DNA of 64,000 nucleotides from an uncultured Bacteroidales bacterium (lineage in GTDB: Bacteria > Bacteroidota > Bacteroidia > Bacteroidales > UBA932). This document shows, one piece after another, positions 7,943 to 16,888 of the stretch. The position numbers and the translations under genes are program-made. The stretch spans positions 1 to 64,000 of the forward strand of contig CALVDP010000006.1 in the NCBI GenBank assembly GCA_944326315.1, read 5' to 3'. How positions within the stretch are numbered: position 1 is the stretch's first letter; the number at the start of each line of letters is the position of its first letter. The notes under the pieces are model-generated. The model had not been told where the DNA came from. It saw nothing but the letters and a program-made list of their open reading frames with translations, and did no database searches.

Positions 7943-10177
7943 TCAGAGGCTTACAGCAAGCCCTACGGTAAGACGCAGAGGTTTTGAAATCTGGAAGAAA
8001 GACTTGCCTACGGACTTGAAATAGAACACGGAATGTCTGGAATCGGTGAGATTCTCGCCGCGCAGGAAAACATCGAACCACTTGAAATGTCCACGGACAT
8101 CGGCGCCAAGCACGGCATAGAACGGCTGGGAGAGTGTATTGGCTTCATCCCACCATATCTTCCCGAGGGCTGATACCTCCACTCCTGCAGTGATGCTCCT
8201 GAAATAGTCGTTGGAAATGTCCCAGCGGTACTGCACCCTGGCGTTCAGCGTATGCGCAGGAGAATAAGGTATCCTCTTGCCCTTATAATCCGCCAGACCG
8301 TCATTATAGTTCGTAAACCTGGCATCACAGAAACCGTACGAAGCCGTAAGTCCAAAATTTTCAAAGGAATATGCAAATTCCGCCTCTGCTCCGATACTTC
8401 TGGAATTGCCGGCGTTGGCCATCATCCTGCCGGTACTGTTGCCGGACGGGAAGACCGTAATCTGCTGGTTCACACACATTATACTGTATATGGACGCAGT
8501 ACCTGCAAAACTATGCCTTCCTTTATTGAAAGAGTAACGTGTACCGATCTCGACATTCAGGCTTCTCTCCGGCTTGTATACGGTATCATCCGCCCCGATG
8601 CTGCTTTCCGGCAGCTTGACAGGGGACTTCTCCATTAGGGCCGACATCAGTCGGTTCTGCACGATATCGGAGAAAATCTGGGTGTTGAAACCTCCTGACT
8701 TGTACCCTTCAGAAAACGTGGCGAACAGCTTGACCTTCCCGAAATCATACAAGGCTGACACCTTGGGCATTACCTCAAGATAGCTGTTCTCCTCCCATCC
8801 CTGGTAGAGACATTCGCACGGCTGATAATCAGTGGTCATGAACGGAAGCCGGATGCTGTAATGTATGAGGGAACGGCTGTCATAATCCATGCCCGACCAT
8901 TCATAGTCGAGCCGGAGTCCGGCAGTCAGGGTCCAACGTCCGACAGTGAAATATGATTCATGGTACAGTGCCGCGCCGGCCACGGTAATGCCGAAATCGC
9001 TTGTTATGTCGAATTCATTCTCCTGCAGCATAAGGGCCGCTCCGTCACCGAATACAGACTGAAGTCCCTTGTTGGCATTTGCCAGGATGAGCTCGTCTAT
9101 TCCGTCTTTCTTGAATCTGACAGGAGCAGACATGTCATTGTATTTGGCGAAGGCAAAAAAGCCTGTCTGCCAGTTCCACCATGGCTTTCTCCAGCCGCCT
9201 TCAGGCTTAAGTATCAGTTCCTGTGTCACCGTCCCTTCGAGCTGCGTCTGCTCAAGCGTGAACATGGAGCGCGTGGTGAAGTCCTGGTCCATAAGCATTT
9301 CATCCGCAAGGAACTGCAGGCTTGTCACCGAACTCAATGTCCAGTTCCTTGACATATACTTGAACTTCAGTCCTTCCGATACGTCAAGACGTCGGTAATG
9401 ACAGGGATCGTTGTACGCGACAGCCGCAAGTATCCCGCTGTCCGGATCATATTCCCTGTAAGGGTAGCCTCCCTGGTCCGTAAGGGACGCGGACAGGATA
9501 TTCTCGAAGACAAGGTCGCGCCGGAGCTGTTTCCATACACGGAAACGGATGTTCAGCGCATCCGAGCGGTCCACATATTCATTGTCGTAGGTATTCATAT
9601 AGAACCCGTCCGTATGCCGGTAGGCCACTGACAGGCCGATGCCGGCACCCGGATAGAGGGAAAGCCTGGCCAGTACGGAATTGGCAGTCCCGTATTCAAG
9701 GGCGACACGGCTTCCTCGGAAAGTCTCTGGCGAAAGCGTGTTCAGCGACAATACTCCGCACATGGAATTGCGTCCGTACAAAGTAGACTGTGGTCCCCTG
9801 AGTAGCATTGCGCTCCCTATATCGTACAGGCCAGTGTCATACGCATTCTTGTTCATCACGGGAATATCGTCGATATAAAGACCTATGACAGGGTTGTCGA
9901 TACGGGATCCGAACCCTCTCAAATAGATAGACGAAGTCATGGACGAGCCGTAGTCCGGAATATGCAGGTTCGGGACAATCGATGAAAGCTTCTTTATGTC
10001 ATCAATTCCCCTGGTCTCCATCTGCTCCAGAGTGACGCCCGTGACAGGAGATGCTATTCTGTTTATATCAAGGACTTGCTTATAGGAAGATACCAGTACA
10101 GCTCCGGACAAGGTATCCATTGCTTCGGGGACGGGTGATGCAGCAAGCATCAGGGAAGATAAAAATGGCAAAATCAT
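7943..10177 (-). CDS. TonB-dependent outer-membrane receptor
   Basis: A 744-residue outer-membrane beta-barrel importer with an N-terminal plug: VTGVTLEQMETRGIDDIKKL, then IYLRGFGSRIDNPVIGLYIDDIPV and LLRGPQSTLYGRNSMCGVLS, typical plug motifs. The barrel includes FATFSEGYKSGGFNTQ and FDVFLRGENLTDSRHSVFYF. It lacks the N-terminal carboxypeptidase-like domain of SusC proteins and has no SusD partner, so it looks like an iron-complex or cobalamin-type receptor, not a glycan importer. The substrate cannot be read from sequence. Upstream is a three-box promoter cassette shared with the AraC-type gene, which hints at shared promoter origin more than shared function. Confidence 0.88.
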   Translation of the reverse strand: MILPFLSSLMLAASPVPEAMDTLSGAVLVSSYKQVLDINRIASPVTGVTLEQMETRGIDDIKKLSSIVPNLHIPDYGSSMTSSIYLRGFGSRIDNPVIGLYIDDIPVMNKNAYDTGLYDIGSAMLLRGPQSTLYGRNSMCGVLSLNTLSPETFRGSRVALEYGTANSVLARLSLYPGAGIGLSVAYRHTDGFYMNTYDNEYVDRSDALNIRFRVWKQLRRDLVFENILSASLTDQGGYPYREYDPDSGILAAVAYNDPCHYRRLDVSEGLKFKYMSRNWTLSSVTSLQFLADEMLMDQDFTTRSMFTLEQTQLEGTVTQELILKPEGGWRKPWWNWQTGFFAFAKYNDMSAPVRFKKDGIDELILANANKGLQSVFGDGAALMLQENEFDITSDFGITVAGAALYHESYFTVGRWTLTAGLRLDYEWSGMDYDSRSLIHYSIRLPFMTTDYQPCECLYQGWEENSYLEVMPKVSALYDFGKVKLFATFSEGYKSGGFNTQIFSDIVQNRLMSALMEKSPVKLPESSIGADDTVYKPERSLNVEIGTRYSFNKGRHSFAGTASIYSIMCVNQQITVFPSGNSTGRMMANAGNSRSIGAEAEFAYSFENFGLTASYGFCDARFTNYNDGLADYKGKRIPYSPAHTLNARVQYRWDISNDYFRSITAGVEVSALGKIWWDEANTLSQPFYAVLGADVRGHFKWFDVFLRGENLTDSRHSVFYFKSVGKSFFQISKPLRLTVGLAVSL

Positions 10178-10231
10178 GACTTGTCACTATGTATTTGATC
10201 CGTTCTCGCATTCCGACCAAAATCGGAGGGG

Positions 10232-10378
10232 CAAATATACACAGAAGCCGAGAGCAATGCAAACAAACTTGTTTGATTTGCATTGCCGAGGCGCAACAGG
10301 ATATGTGGCGAAGCCAAATATCGAAGAAGCCGAGAGCCTTCCCGAGGCGCAACAGGATATGTGGCGAAGCCAAATATC
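10232..10378 (-). promoter_or_regulatory. Iterated promoter cassette in front of the TonB receptor
   Basis: On the minus strand three -7-like boxes occur: GATATTTG (10371-10378), GATATTTG (10315-10322) and TATATTTG (10232-10239). The first two are inside an exact 37-bp direct repeat (10286-10322 and 10342-10378, period 56 bp). Between the last two lie an inverted repeat (10255-10283) and CTCGGCTTCTG. The arrangement matches 6457-6547 in front of the AraC-type gene. The final box is about 55 bp from the receptor start. Confidence 0.65.
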
Positions 10379-10590
10379 TCAGAATCATGGGACAAACATA
10401 TGAAAGACATGAATGAGGGACCTGACCCGTCCTGATTTTTGTTTGGAAGGATTCCTTTGACTCTCCGGAGTTCATGTACTCCTCTATGATCCGAAGTCTC
10501 CCGGCATCATCATAAAATCTTGTTATTCTGGGACCGCGACCGGAGGAAGCGAAACCGACGACAAACCGAACGGAATATCAAATTTTATTG

Positions 10591-10598
10591 TATCTTTG
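10591..10598 (+). promoter_or_regulatory. Putative -7 box of sodB
   Basis: TATCTTTG matches TAnnTTTG and lies 53 bp before the sodB ATG. The 10380-10590 stretch upstream shows no gene or recognised site. Confidence 0.55.
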
Positions 10599-10651
10599 TT
10601 TTCTATGGAAGATTTGCAGCAAGTGTTGCAACCCTGTAAAAACGCATTGAT

Positions 10652-11224
10652 ATGGTCCATTTATTACCTGAATTGCCTTATGGCCAGGACGCACTCAGTC
10701 CTGTGATAAGCCCGGAAACCCTGGAATACCATTACGGGAAGCATTTCCAGACTTACATTGATAATCTCAACCGACTGATCGAAGGGTCACCATATGAAGA
10801 TATGGAGATAGAAGAGATCGTAATGAAAGCCGGAGGCGCCATCTTCAACAATGCTGCCCAGGCATGGAACCACGACTTCTATTTCCAGACATTGTCACCA
10901 TCCACTGTGGAAATGCCTGAAATCCTCGAAGAAAAACTGGTGAAAACTTTCGGCTCCATAAATAACTTCAAGTCAGAATTCATCAAAGCCGCCTCTACAC
11001 TGTTCGGATCAGGATGGGCATGGCTCTGTGAAGACAAGGAAGGGGCTCTGTCAATAGTCCAGACACAGAACGCAGACAACCCGATGACACAGGGGCTGAA
11101 GCCGCTGATGGTCATAGACGTGTGGGAACATGCATACTATATAGACTACAGGAACCGCCGTGCGGCATATCTTGAGGCCATTTGGAACATCATCGACTGG
11201 GGCAAAGTGGCCGAACGGCTATGA
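10652..11224 (+). CDS. sodB: Superoxide dismutase, Fe/Mn family
   Basis: Detoxifies superoxide in the cytoplasm. The 190-residue length and sequence fit iron-type or cambialistic SodB of Bacteroidales. Seen: LPELPYGQDALSPVISPETL, metal histidines in YHYGKHFQTYIDNLN and in AQAWNHDFYF, and the aspartate/histidine pair in VIDVWEHAYYIDY. The glycine-rich ASTLFGSGWAWLC is conserved. It is followed 26 bp later by rubredoxin and a shared terminator, forming a two-gene oxygen-defence unit. Iron versus manganese use cannot be settled by eye. Confidence 0.95.
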   Translation: MVHLLPELPYGQDALSPVISPETLEYHYGKHFQTYIDNLNRLIEGSPYEDMEIEEIVMKAGGAIFNNAAQAWNHDFYFQTLSPSTVEMPEILEEKLVKTFGSINNFKSEFIKAASTLFGSGWAWLCEDKEGALSIVQTQNADNPMTQGLKPLMVIDVWEHAYYIDYRNRRAAYLEAIWNIIDWGKVAERL

Positions 11225-11250
11225 ATATATCTTAAACATTTTATTTGATT

Positions 11251-11412
11251 ATGAAAAAGTACATTTGCATTATCTGCGGATACGAATACGATCCTGCAGT
11301 AGGGGATCCGGACAGCGGCATAGAGCCGGGAACGGCCTTTGAAGATCTGCCTGCAGACTGGGTATGCCCACTTTGCGGAGTAGGTAAGGAAGACTTCAAG
11401 GTAGTGGAGTAA
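11251..11412 (+). CDS. Rubredoxin
   Basis: A 53-residue iron protein, [15 protein letters not shown]..., with the two CxxC pairs (CIICG near residue 6 and CPLCG near residue 39) that bind one iron, and the conserved DLPADWVCP. It carries single electrons, in anaerobes often to rubrerythrin or to superoxide and peroxide reduction. The position directly after sodB supports an oxidative-stress role. The length is typical (52-54). Confidence 0.95.
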   Translation: MKKYICIICGYEYDPAVGDPDSGIEPGTAFEDLPADWVCPLCGVGKEDFKVVE

Positions 11413-11430
11413 TTCCGGACCGGAAAAGAT

Positions 11431-11472
11431 AAGGGGCTGCATCAAAACACTCATTTTGATGCAGCCCCTTTA
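11431..11472 (+). terminator. Rho-independent terminator after sodB-rubredoxin
   Basis: A 17-bp stem (aaggggctgcatcaaaa with its exact complement) around a six-base loop, ending in CCCCTTT. It lies 18 bp after the rubredoxin stop. The rest of the 11413-11612 gap holds only a short palindrome (TTTACTGGAGTAAA, 11526-11539) of unknown meaning. Confidence 0.85.
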
Positions 11473-11612
11473 AGGTGTGTAAGAATTAGCAAAATGCAAG
11501 GCATTGAGGATGAGGGCGACAGGAGTTTACTGGAGTAAATGACTTAGCCCGAATTCCGAAAATAACGCAGCAGTTTGCAATTATGACACAACGTCTTACG
11601 TTTAATACTTCC

Positions 11613-14300
11613 TCAATAATTGCGGTAAATGCGCACGGCATTGAGGACCGGCTCTCCCTGGACAGCGGAGAAATCTATCGAGATGCCCTCTCCGTCTTTT
11701 ACCTCCACCACGAACTTCTTGATCACTGCGTGGAAGGCTCCTGCATCTTCAGCGATGTTGAAATCCTTGAGGACACATGTCCCGTTGATGGACACATCGA
11801 ACGAACGCACGGTCTTTCCGCTCCTTGGCGCATCTGCCCCGAGATTATAGGCAAGAGCCTCGCGGCCTGTATCGGCATCAAGTTCTGCCCAGTAGAGATA
11901 TACGGAATATTCACCGTCCGGTACGTCGGCTCGGAATGCATCGATTCCCCTCCGCTGCGTCTGGAACAACGGATCCTGGTCAGTGCCGAAGATATCCATG
12001 TCCGAGCCGAGCATTGTCCCAAACGACGTCGGACGGCGGTAAGGCTCGCCTCCTACATAGCCCCAGCTTCCCGTCTCATATTCCTTTTCAGGAATCCATG
12101 CTATCCCGGCAAGCCTGTCATCGAAGTAGCGCGGAGACCCGAGCATCACATTCAGCTGCAGGAAATCCTTGCCAGGGCATTCCGGCACGGACTGGAAATC
12201 GACATCGAGTCTGTCCGTGACAGCCGCGCCATCCTCCTTGCCGTCATAATAAGCCTCCGCCTCAAGTACATTCCTGCCGGATACAAAAGGAACATCGAAA
12301 AATGCACATGCCCCGTCAACCGGCTTCCTGCCGAGGCTTCTGCCGTTGGCATACAATTCTACGGATGAGGCGTCCGTAAACACCGGAACACTCTGGACGC
12401 ATTCTCCCGACACAGGATCGGCGACACCGCCGCGTGATTCCCACTCTCTGTTGCCTATACGCAGATATGGGCTGTCGGCAAGCAATGCCGAATAGAACAG
12501 GTACGCATCCTTCTCCTCCCTGTCAAGGCCGAGGATTCCCTTGTTGTTCACATGAGGATTGGTATCCACCCTCGGCTCAGAATAGAAATCATTCAGATTC
12601 CACAGGCTCGACCCGGCAATGAACGGACGGGCAGCCATTTCCCTCATGTAATGTCTGTGATATACAAGGCCGTATTCCTGAGAGAAGTCAAACTGTTCCG
12701 GAGAATATGAATGGAGACGGACATCGACACCCGGTCCGTATTCACTTACAATAAGGGACTTGCCCGCATATACTTCATGCGCACGGTCAAGAAGTCTCTG
12801 GAACTCGTTGATATCCGGCTCATACCAGCCCTGATACAGGTTCCATGCGAGTATCATCGGTATTTCCGTCAGATGCGCCTTCTCATAGCGTGAAGGAGCG
12901 TTGTGATATGCCATCATCGTGTAACGCGACGGATCCTCCTGCCTTATCTTGTCCTCCAAAGCCCTGGCCACACGCTCCGTAAACCGGTAATACCTCGGCA
13001 GATCCACAGTGTCCCCGTCTTCATACGGCTGGCGGAGAAGTATCTCGTTCATATACCCCCATATCATGATGCTCGGACGGTTGAAATCCTGACGCACCAT
13101 CTCCACAGCCATTTCCACGGAGTTGGCAAGGAACTCCTCGGACTCTGTCACAGCATTTATCACGGGTATCTCCACCGATGTCACTATGCCGTACTTGTCA
13201 CACATGTCCATTATCACCGGATCCTGAGGATAATGTGACACGCGGAGGAAATTTCCTCCCATTTTCTTCAGCAGCATGACATCCTGGACATGATACTCGT
13301 CCCTCAACGCATTCCCCATCTCCAGGAAATCCTGATGTCTGGCAGTTCCCACAAGCTTGCGGTGCCTTCCGTTCAGGAAAAATCCCTTGTCAGGATCGAA
13401 GCTGTACCACCTCAGGCCAAGGGGCTCCGCCACCTCGTCAAGCACTTCTCCTGTCTTGCGGTCTGACAGACGCGTGTACACCCTGTAGAGGTAAGGGTCA
13501 TCGATATCCCACAGATGCGGTGCGGATACCTGCATGTCGCCGGACTGGCACGTCAGCGTCTCCCCTGCCGGGATTTTCACATTCTTCCTGGCCGAGGCCA
13601 CCGTATTGCCCGCCGCATCACGTATCTCATATTCAGCCTGCACGCTGGACTGGCGGTCCGAATCATTTGTCAGAAGGGCAGTGACATTGACTGAAGCATT
13701 CTCCTCCGATACATCAGGCGTACGGATGTAGACTCCGGAGGACGCATAGTCATTTGTCGCGATGTGCACCGGATTGACGAATTTCAGATAGACATCCCTG
13801 TATATGCCGCCGAAGAAGGTAAAGTCGGCAGAAAGCGGCGGGATATCCGGATTGTAGGCGTTGCTCACATTCACGGCCAACGAATTGACGCCGTCAGGTT
13901 CAAGCATGGAAGTGATGTCAAAACAGAAACGTGTATAGCCTCCCTTATGCGTTCCCGCAAGTCTGCCGTTCACATACAGGGCCGCCTCCTGATTCACCCC
14001 TTCGAAATAGATAATGGCGCGCCTGCCGGAAAGGTCCTGAGGTATCTGCACCGTCTTGCGGTACCAGGCTTCTCCCCTGTACATTCCCGGTTCGTCATCT
14101 GCGGCATCCTCCGCATTCCATGTATGAGGAATATCCACGACCGACCATGCGGCACATGTATCGTCCGGAGTCCGAGCTTCCTTGCTGAATTCCCATGCCT
14201 CGTTGATAGTGTAGACTGTCCTCTCCTGCGCAGCCGACATCCATGAAAAGGCAGTCGCCAGCGCCACGCAGCAAATTGTCACAAAAACTGATTTTCTCAT
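11613..14300 (-). CDS. Glycoside hydrolase family 2 (beta-galactosidase/glucuronidase type) with malectin-like C-terminus
   Basis: A secreted 895-residue exo-glycosidase. Seen: signal peptide MRKSVFVTICCVALATAFSW, jelly-roll sugar-binding domain (about residues 30-170), immunoglobulin-like domain, TIM barrel with acid/base Glu in IMIWGYMNE (about residue 419) and nucleophile Glu in LIVSEYG (about 520), a DUF4982-type domain (VELYANGRSLGRK), and a C-terminal malectin-like domain ending in VLNAVRIYRNY. The start at 14300 is set by the signal peptide. Specificity within GH2 is not readable. It is last in the polysaccharide locus and separated from GH31 by the dispersed repeat at 14315-14506. Confidence 0.9.
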   Translation of the reverse strand: MRKSVFVTICCVALATAFSWMSAAQERTVYTINEAWEFSKEARTPDDTCAAWSVVDIPHTWNAEDAADDEPGMYRGEAWYRKTVQIPQDLSGRRAIIYFEGVNQEAALYVNGRLAGTHKGGYTRFCFDITSMLEPDGVNSLAVNVSNAYNPDIPPLSADFTFFGGIYRDVYLKFVNPVHIATNDYASSGVYIRTPDVSEENASVNVTALLTNDSDRQSSVQAEYEIRDAAGNTVASARKNVKIPAGETLTCQSGDMQVSAPHLWDIDDPYLYRVYTRLSDRKTGEVLDEVAEPLGLRWYSFDPDKGFFLNGRHRKLVGTARHQDFLEMGNALRDEYHVQDVMLLKKMGGNFLRVSHYPQDPVIMDMCDKYGIVTSVEIPVINAVTESEEFLANSVEMAVEMVRQDFNRPSIMIWGYMNEILLRQPYEDGDTVDLPRYYRFTERVARALEDKIRQEDPSRYTMMAYHNAPSRYEKAHLTEIPMILAWNLYQGWYEPDINEFQRLLDRAHEVYAGKSLIVSEYGPGVDVRLHSYSPEQFDFSQEYGLVYHRHYMREMAARPFIAGSSLWNLNDFYSEPRVDTNPHVNNKGILGLDREEKDAYLFYSALLADSPYLRIGNREWESRGGVADPVSGECVQSVPVFTDASSVELYANGRSLGRKPVDGACAFFDVPFVSGRNVLEAEAYYDGKEDGAAVTDRLDVDFQSVPECPGKDFLQLNVMLGSPRYFDDRLAGIAWIPEKEYETGSWGYVGGEPYRRPTSFGTMLGSDMDIFGTDQDPLFQTQRRGIDAFRADVPDGEYSVYLYWAELDADTGREALAYNLGADAPRSGKTVRSFDVSINGTCVLKDFNIAEDAGAFHAVIKKFVVEVKDGEGISIDFSAVQGEPVLNAVRIYRNY

Positions 14301-14314
14301 ATTGTCCGATATAT

Positions 14315-14506
14315 TAACGTCAGTTCGACGAATTATTCTGTTCAATATCAGAGATTCCGTCGAACTGACGTTACGATTTCTTCGAAATCCCTTTCCTTTT
14401 TCGTGTCACCCCTCTTAAATTCTCCCCTGCGTAGGGGAGAACTTACGCCGGACTTCGTCCTCTATAGAGGTAATTCTCTGAAATTCATTTCATCGAATTC
14501 ACGTTA
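14315..14506 (+). repeat. Dispersed ~200-bp MITE-like element, copy 2
   Basis: Nearly identical to 1208-1408 (about 184 of 192 positions) and in the same orientation. It fills almost the whole gap between the GH31 stop (14523) and the GH2 start (14300). Left end TAACGTCAGTTCGACG, internal perfect inverted copy, right end TTCATCGAATTCACGTTA. It probably inserted into an operon, so its hairpins now lie in the leader of GH2 mRNA. Confidence 0.85.
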
Positions 14507-14522
14507 TACTAATTCAAGATTA

Positions 14523-16850
14523 TCACCGGAAAGCTACTTCAAGCCTCCGGCCCGACCATGTCACCTCGCGCTCCATGACATTGCCGTCAGGCATCATGAC
14601 CTTCACGTCCATCCGGACTTCGTGCGGCATCCCCTCGTAACTTCCGGTCCTCTGCCCTATCACAAGCGTCCTGCGGGCATCATCCCACGAGAAAGCCGCC
14701 TCCGAGAACGCCCCGTCAAGATATCCGTAGCCGTCGCCCTCATCATCATACCACACGAAAGTGCCGTCAGCCCCGGCATATACCCTTATTTCCAAGTTTG
14801 TATCAGGATATTCGGACGCCCACTGCTTGACTTCCGCCATCGGGATGACCGAGCCTGCCCTGACATAAAGAGGAAGCTCGTCAAGCACGTTCCCGCGAAC
14901 ATCCGAAGTGCCTCCGCGGAGGACTGCGCCTGTCCAGAAATCATACCACAGGCCGTCTCCAGGCAGATACGTGGACACCTCAGGCTCCTCGGATGCCGGA
15001 CTGAATACCGGACGAACAAGGAAGGACGGCCCGAACATGTAAGAATCGGCCTCATCAAGGACACGGGCATCGGAGGTGAAGTCCATCACAAGAGGACGCA
15101 TCATTGAACAATCCTCTTCCGAGACCATGCGCGACACGGAATAGATATACGGCAGAAGCCTGTAACGCAGGCGGATATACTTCACCTGATTGTCGTAATA
15201 CGGTGTTCCCGGTTCGCCGAACTGCCACACTTCCCTCGGGACATCCGTACCGTGGGCCCTGAATACCGGAGTGAATGCCCCGAACTGGAACCAGCGGGAG
15301 TAAAGTTCCTTGTACTCATCGCTACCAAGGCCTTCCGGATAGACTCCGTCCCTTCCGAAGACATAGAATCCTCCGGTGTCCGAAGTCCAGTATGGAATAC
15401 CGGAAACAGAGAGGTTGAGCCCTGCGACAAGCTGTCTGTGCATGTTCTCCCAAGTGCCTGTCACATCTCCCGACCACACTGCCGTACCGTAACGCTGCTG
15501 GGAAGAGAATGCGGAGCGTGTGAATATGAACGGACGCCTGTCATTGTCCGCCATACGCAGCCTTCCGTACAGATCTTTCATCATCTCAAGGGAATAGGTG
15601 TTGAGATAGCGGTGGAAACTTCCGATAAATGTGTTCCCGGCGGACTTGGTGCGCGCCTCCTGCTTTTCCTGGGTGAAACCGTCCCTGAAAGACGGCTCTG
15701 TGGCATCCATCCACCATGCATCCACCCCGTTGTCATAAAGGCCGGATTTGAAATACCGCCAGAAAATATCCCTCGCCTGCGGGTTGTATGCATCGAACAC
15801 CTTGTATCCGGCCCATGTTTTCTCGTCAAACAGGGCACCTATGGAATCCAGGGCGTGGTAAACCTCAGTCTCCGGGCCAAAGCCGGGCCAGACCGAGAGC
15901 ATGAAATGCACGTTATATCCGGAATGGAGGCGTCCGATGGCTTCTGCCGGGTCCGGGAAGTGTTCCTGGTTGAACTCCAATGCATTCCAGTGCGGCTTGT
16001 CGCCCCAGTACTCCCAGTCCTGCACTATATTGTCCAGAGGAATCCCGCGTGAACGGTATTCCTTCACGACAGACTCCAGCTCATCAAATGACTTGTAACG
16101 CTCACGTGACTGCCAGAATCCGTAGACCCATTTGCCGAACATCGGCACAGACCCTGTGAGCTCCCTGTATCCTGCGACCGCACCGGCCATGTCTCCGCCC
16201 CATATAAAGTAATAGTCAGAAGCATCGCCTACCTCTGAAGAGAAGCTGAAATCCCCGTCCTTGTCCTCGAAACCGGTGGCGGAGTAATTGTCCCACAGCA
16301 GGCCGTATCCCGATGTGGATACCAGTACAGGATTGGCTATATCCATATTGGAATGGACAAGGCGCACCTTCTGGCCGCGATAATTGAATATGCCGTTCTG
16401 GTATTGTCCAAGCCCGTACAGGCCCGCATCATCAGGTGCATGGAAGGACTGTGTCACTGAAAGGCATTTTTCCCCGCCGGCTTCGGACGGAATGAATGTA
16501 CGCCCGGACTCGGAAAGAATTGTCCTGCCGGTGCGCGCATCCCTGAACGTGAATAGAGAGGCTGACTTGTCAAAGACAGCTTCGAGCCCGGATGTCCGGA
16601 ATATTATCTGATTTTCAGTCTCCCTGTAGCTGTACCCTGGATACGGTTTCTTGTCCACCACAAGTCTTTTCGTCACAAGGGTGTCCCCCTCCGGGAGTGC
16701 ACGGACATGGATTATGGATTCCGACATGAATGATATGTCGTACCTGACGCCGTCAGCGGTGAACGTAGATATGTCATCTTTCCTGGAAACCGTGCCGGTA
16801 CAGGAACAGATAAGAGTCACCAGGAGCATTATGTGGAAAAAACGTCTCAT
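14523..16850 (-). CDS. Glycoside hydrolase family 31 lipoprotein (alpha-xylosidase/alpha-glucosidase type)
   Basis: A 775-residue GH31 enzyme that removes alpha-linked terminal sugars. Seen: lipoprotein signal MRRFFHIMLLVTLICSC with lipid-accepting Cys17, an N-terminal beta-sandwich domain, then the barrel with QDWEYWG, the nucleophile region DAWWMDATEP (Asp about residue 382) and the acid/base region AVWSGDVTG (Asp about 462). WEYWGDKPHWN resembles alpha-xylosidase-type members more than starch-type ones, but this is suggestive only. The start at 16850 is set by the signal peptide. It lies 38 bp after the GH71/99-like gene. The product is probably anchored in the periplasm or at the surface. 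Confidence 0.9.
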   Translation of the reverse strand: MRRFFHIMLLVTLICSCTGTVSRKDDISTFTADGVRYDISFMSESIIHVRALPEGDTLVTKRLVVDKKPYPGYSYRETENQIIFRTSGLEAVFDKSASLFTFRDARTGRTILSESGRTFIPSEAGGEKCLSVTQSFHAPDDAGLYGLGQYQNGIFNYRGQKVRLVHSNMDIANPVLVSTSGYGLLWDNYSATGFEDKDGDFSFSSEVGDASDYYFIWGGDMAGAVAGYRELTGSVPMFGKWVYGFWQSRERYKSFDELESVVKEYRSRGIPLDNIVQDWEYWGDKPHWNALEFNQEHFPDPAEAIGRLHSGYNVHFMLSVWPGFGPETEVYHALDSIGALFDEKTWAGYKVFDAYNPQARDIFWRYFKSGLYDNGVDAWWMDATEPSFRDGFTQEKQEARTKSAGNTFIGSFHRYLNTYSLEMMKDLYGRLRMADNDRRPFIFTRSAFSSQQRYGTAVWSGDVTGTWENMHRQLVAGLNLSVSGIPYWTSDTGGFYVFGRDGVYPEGLGSDEYKELYSRWFQFGAFTPVFRAHGTDVPREVWQFGEPGTPYYDNQVKYIRLRYRLLPYIYSVSRMVSEEDCSMMRPLVMDFTSDARVLDEADSYMFGPSFLVRPVFSPASEEPEVSTYLPGDGLWYDFWTGAVLRGGTSDVRGNVLDELPLYVRAGSVIPMAEVKQWASEYPDTNLEIRVYAGADGTFVWYDDEGDGYGYLDGAFSEAAFSWDDARRTLVIGQRTGSYEGMPHEVRMDVKVMMPDGNVMEREVTWSGRRLEVAFR

Positions 16851-16888
16851 TGTCTTGTCTGTTTGGTTTGTCTGATATCTTGCCGCAG

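Noticed and set aside
10080..10475. Overlapping short frames on both strands with repeated peptides (LASPHILLRLG and similar)
   Set aside because: They are translations of the iterated promoter cassette; the repeated peptides come from the 37-bp DNA repeat and no start site or codon pattern supports a gene.
11583..12368. Plus-strand frame of 261 codons opposite the GH2 gene
   Set aside because: Antisense to the C-terminal malectin-like domain; no signal or family resemblance.
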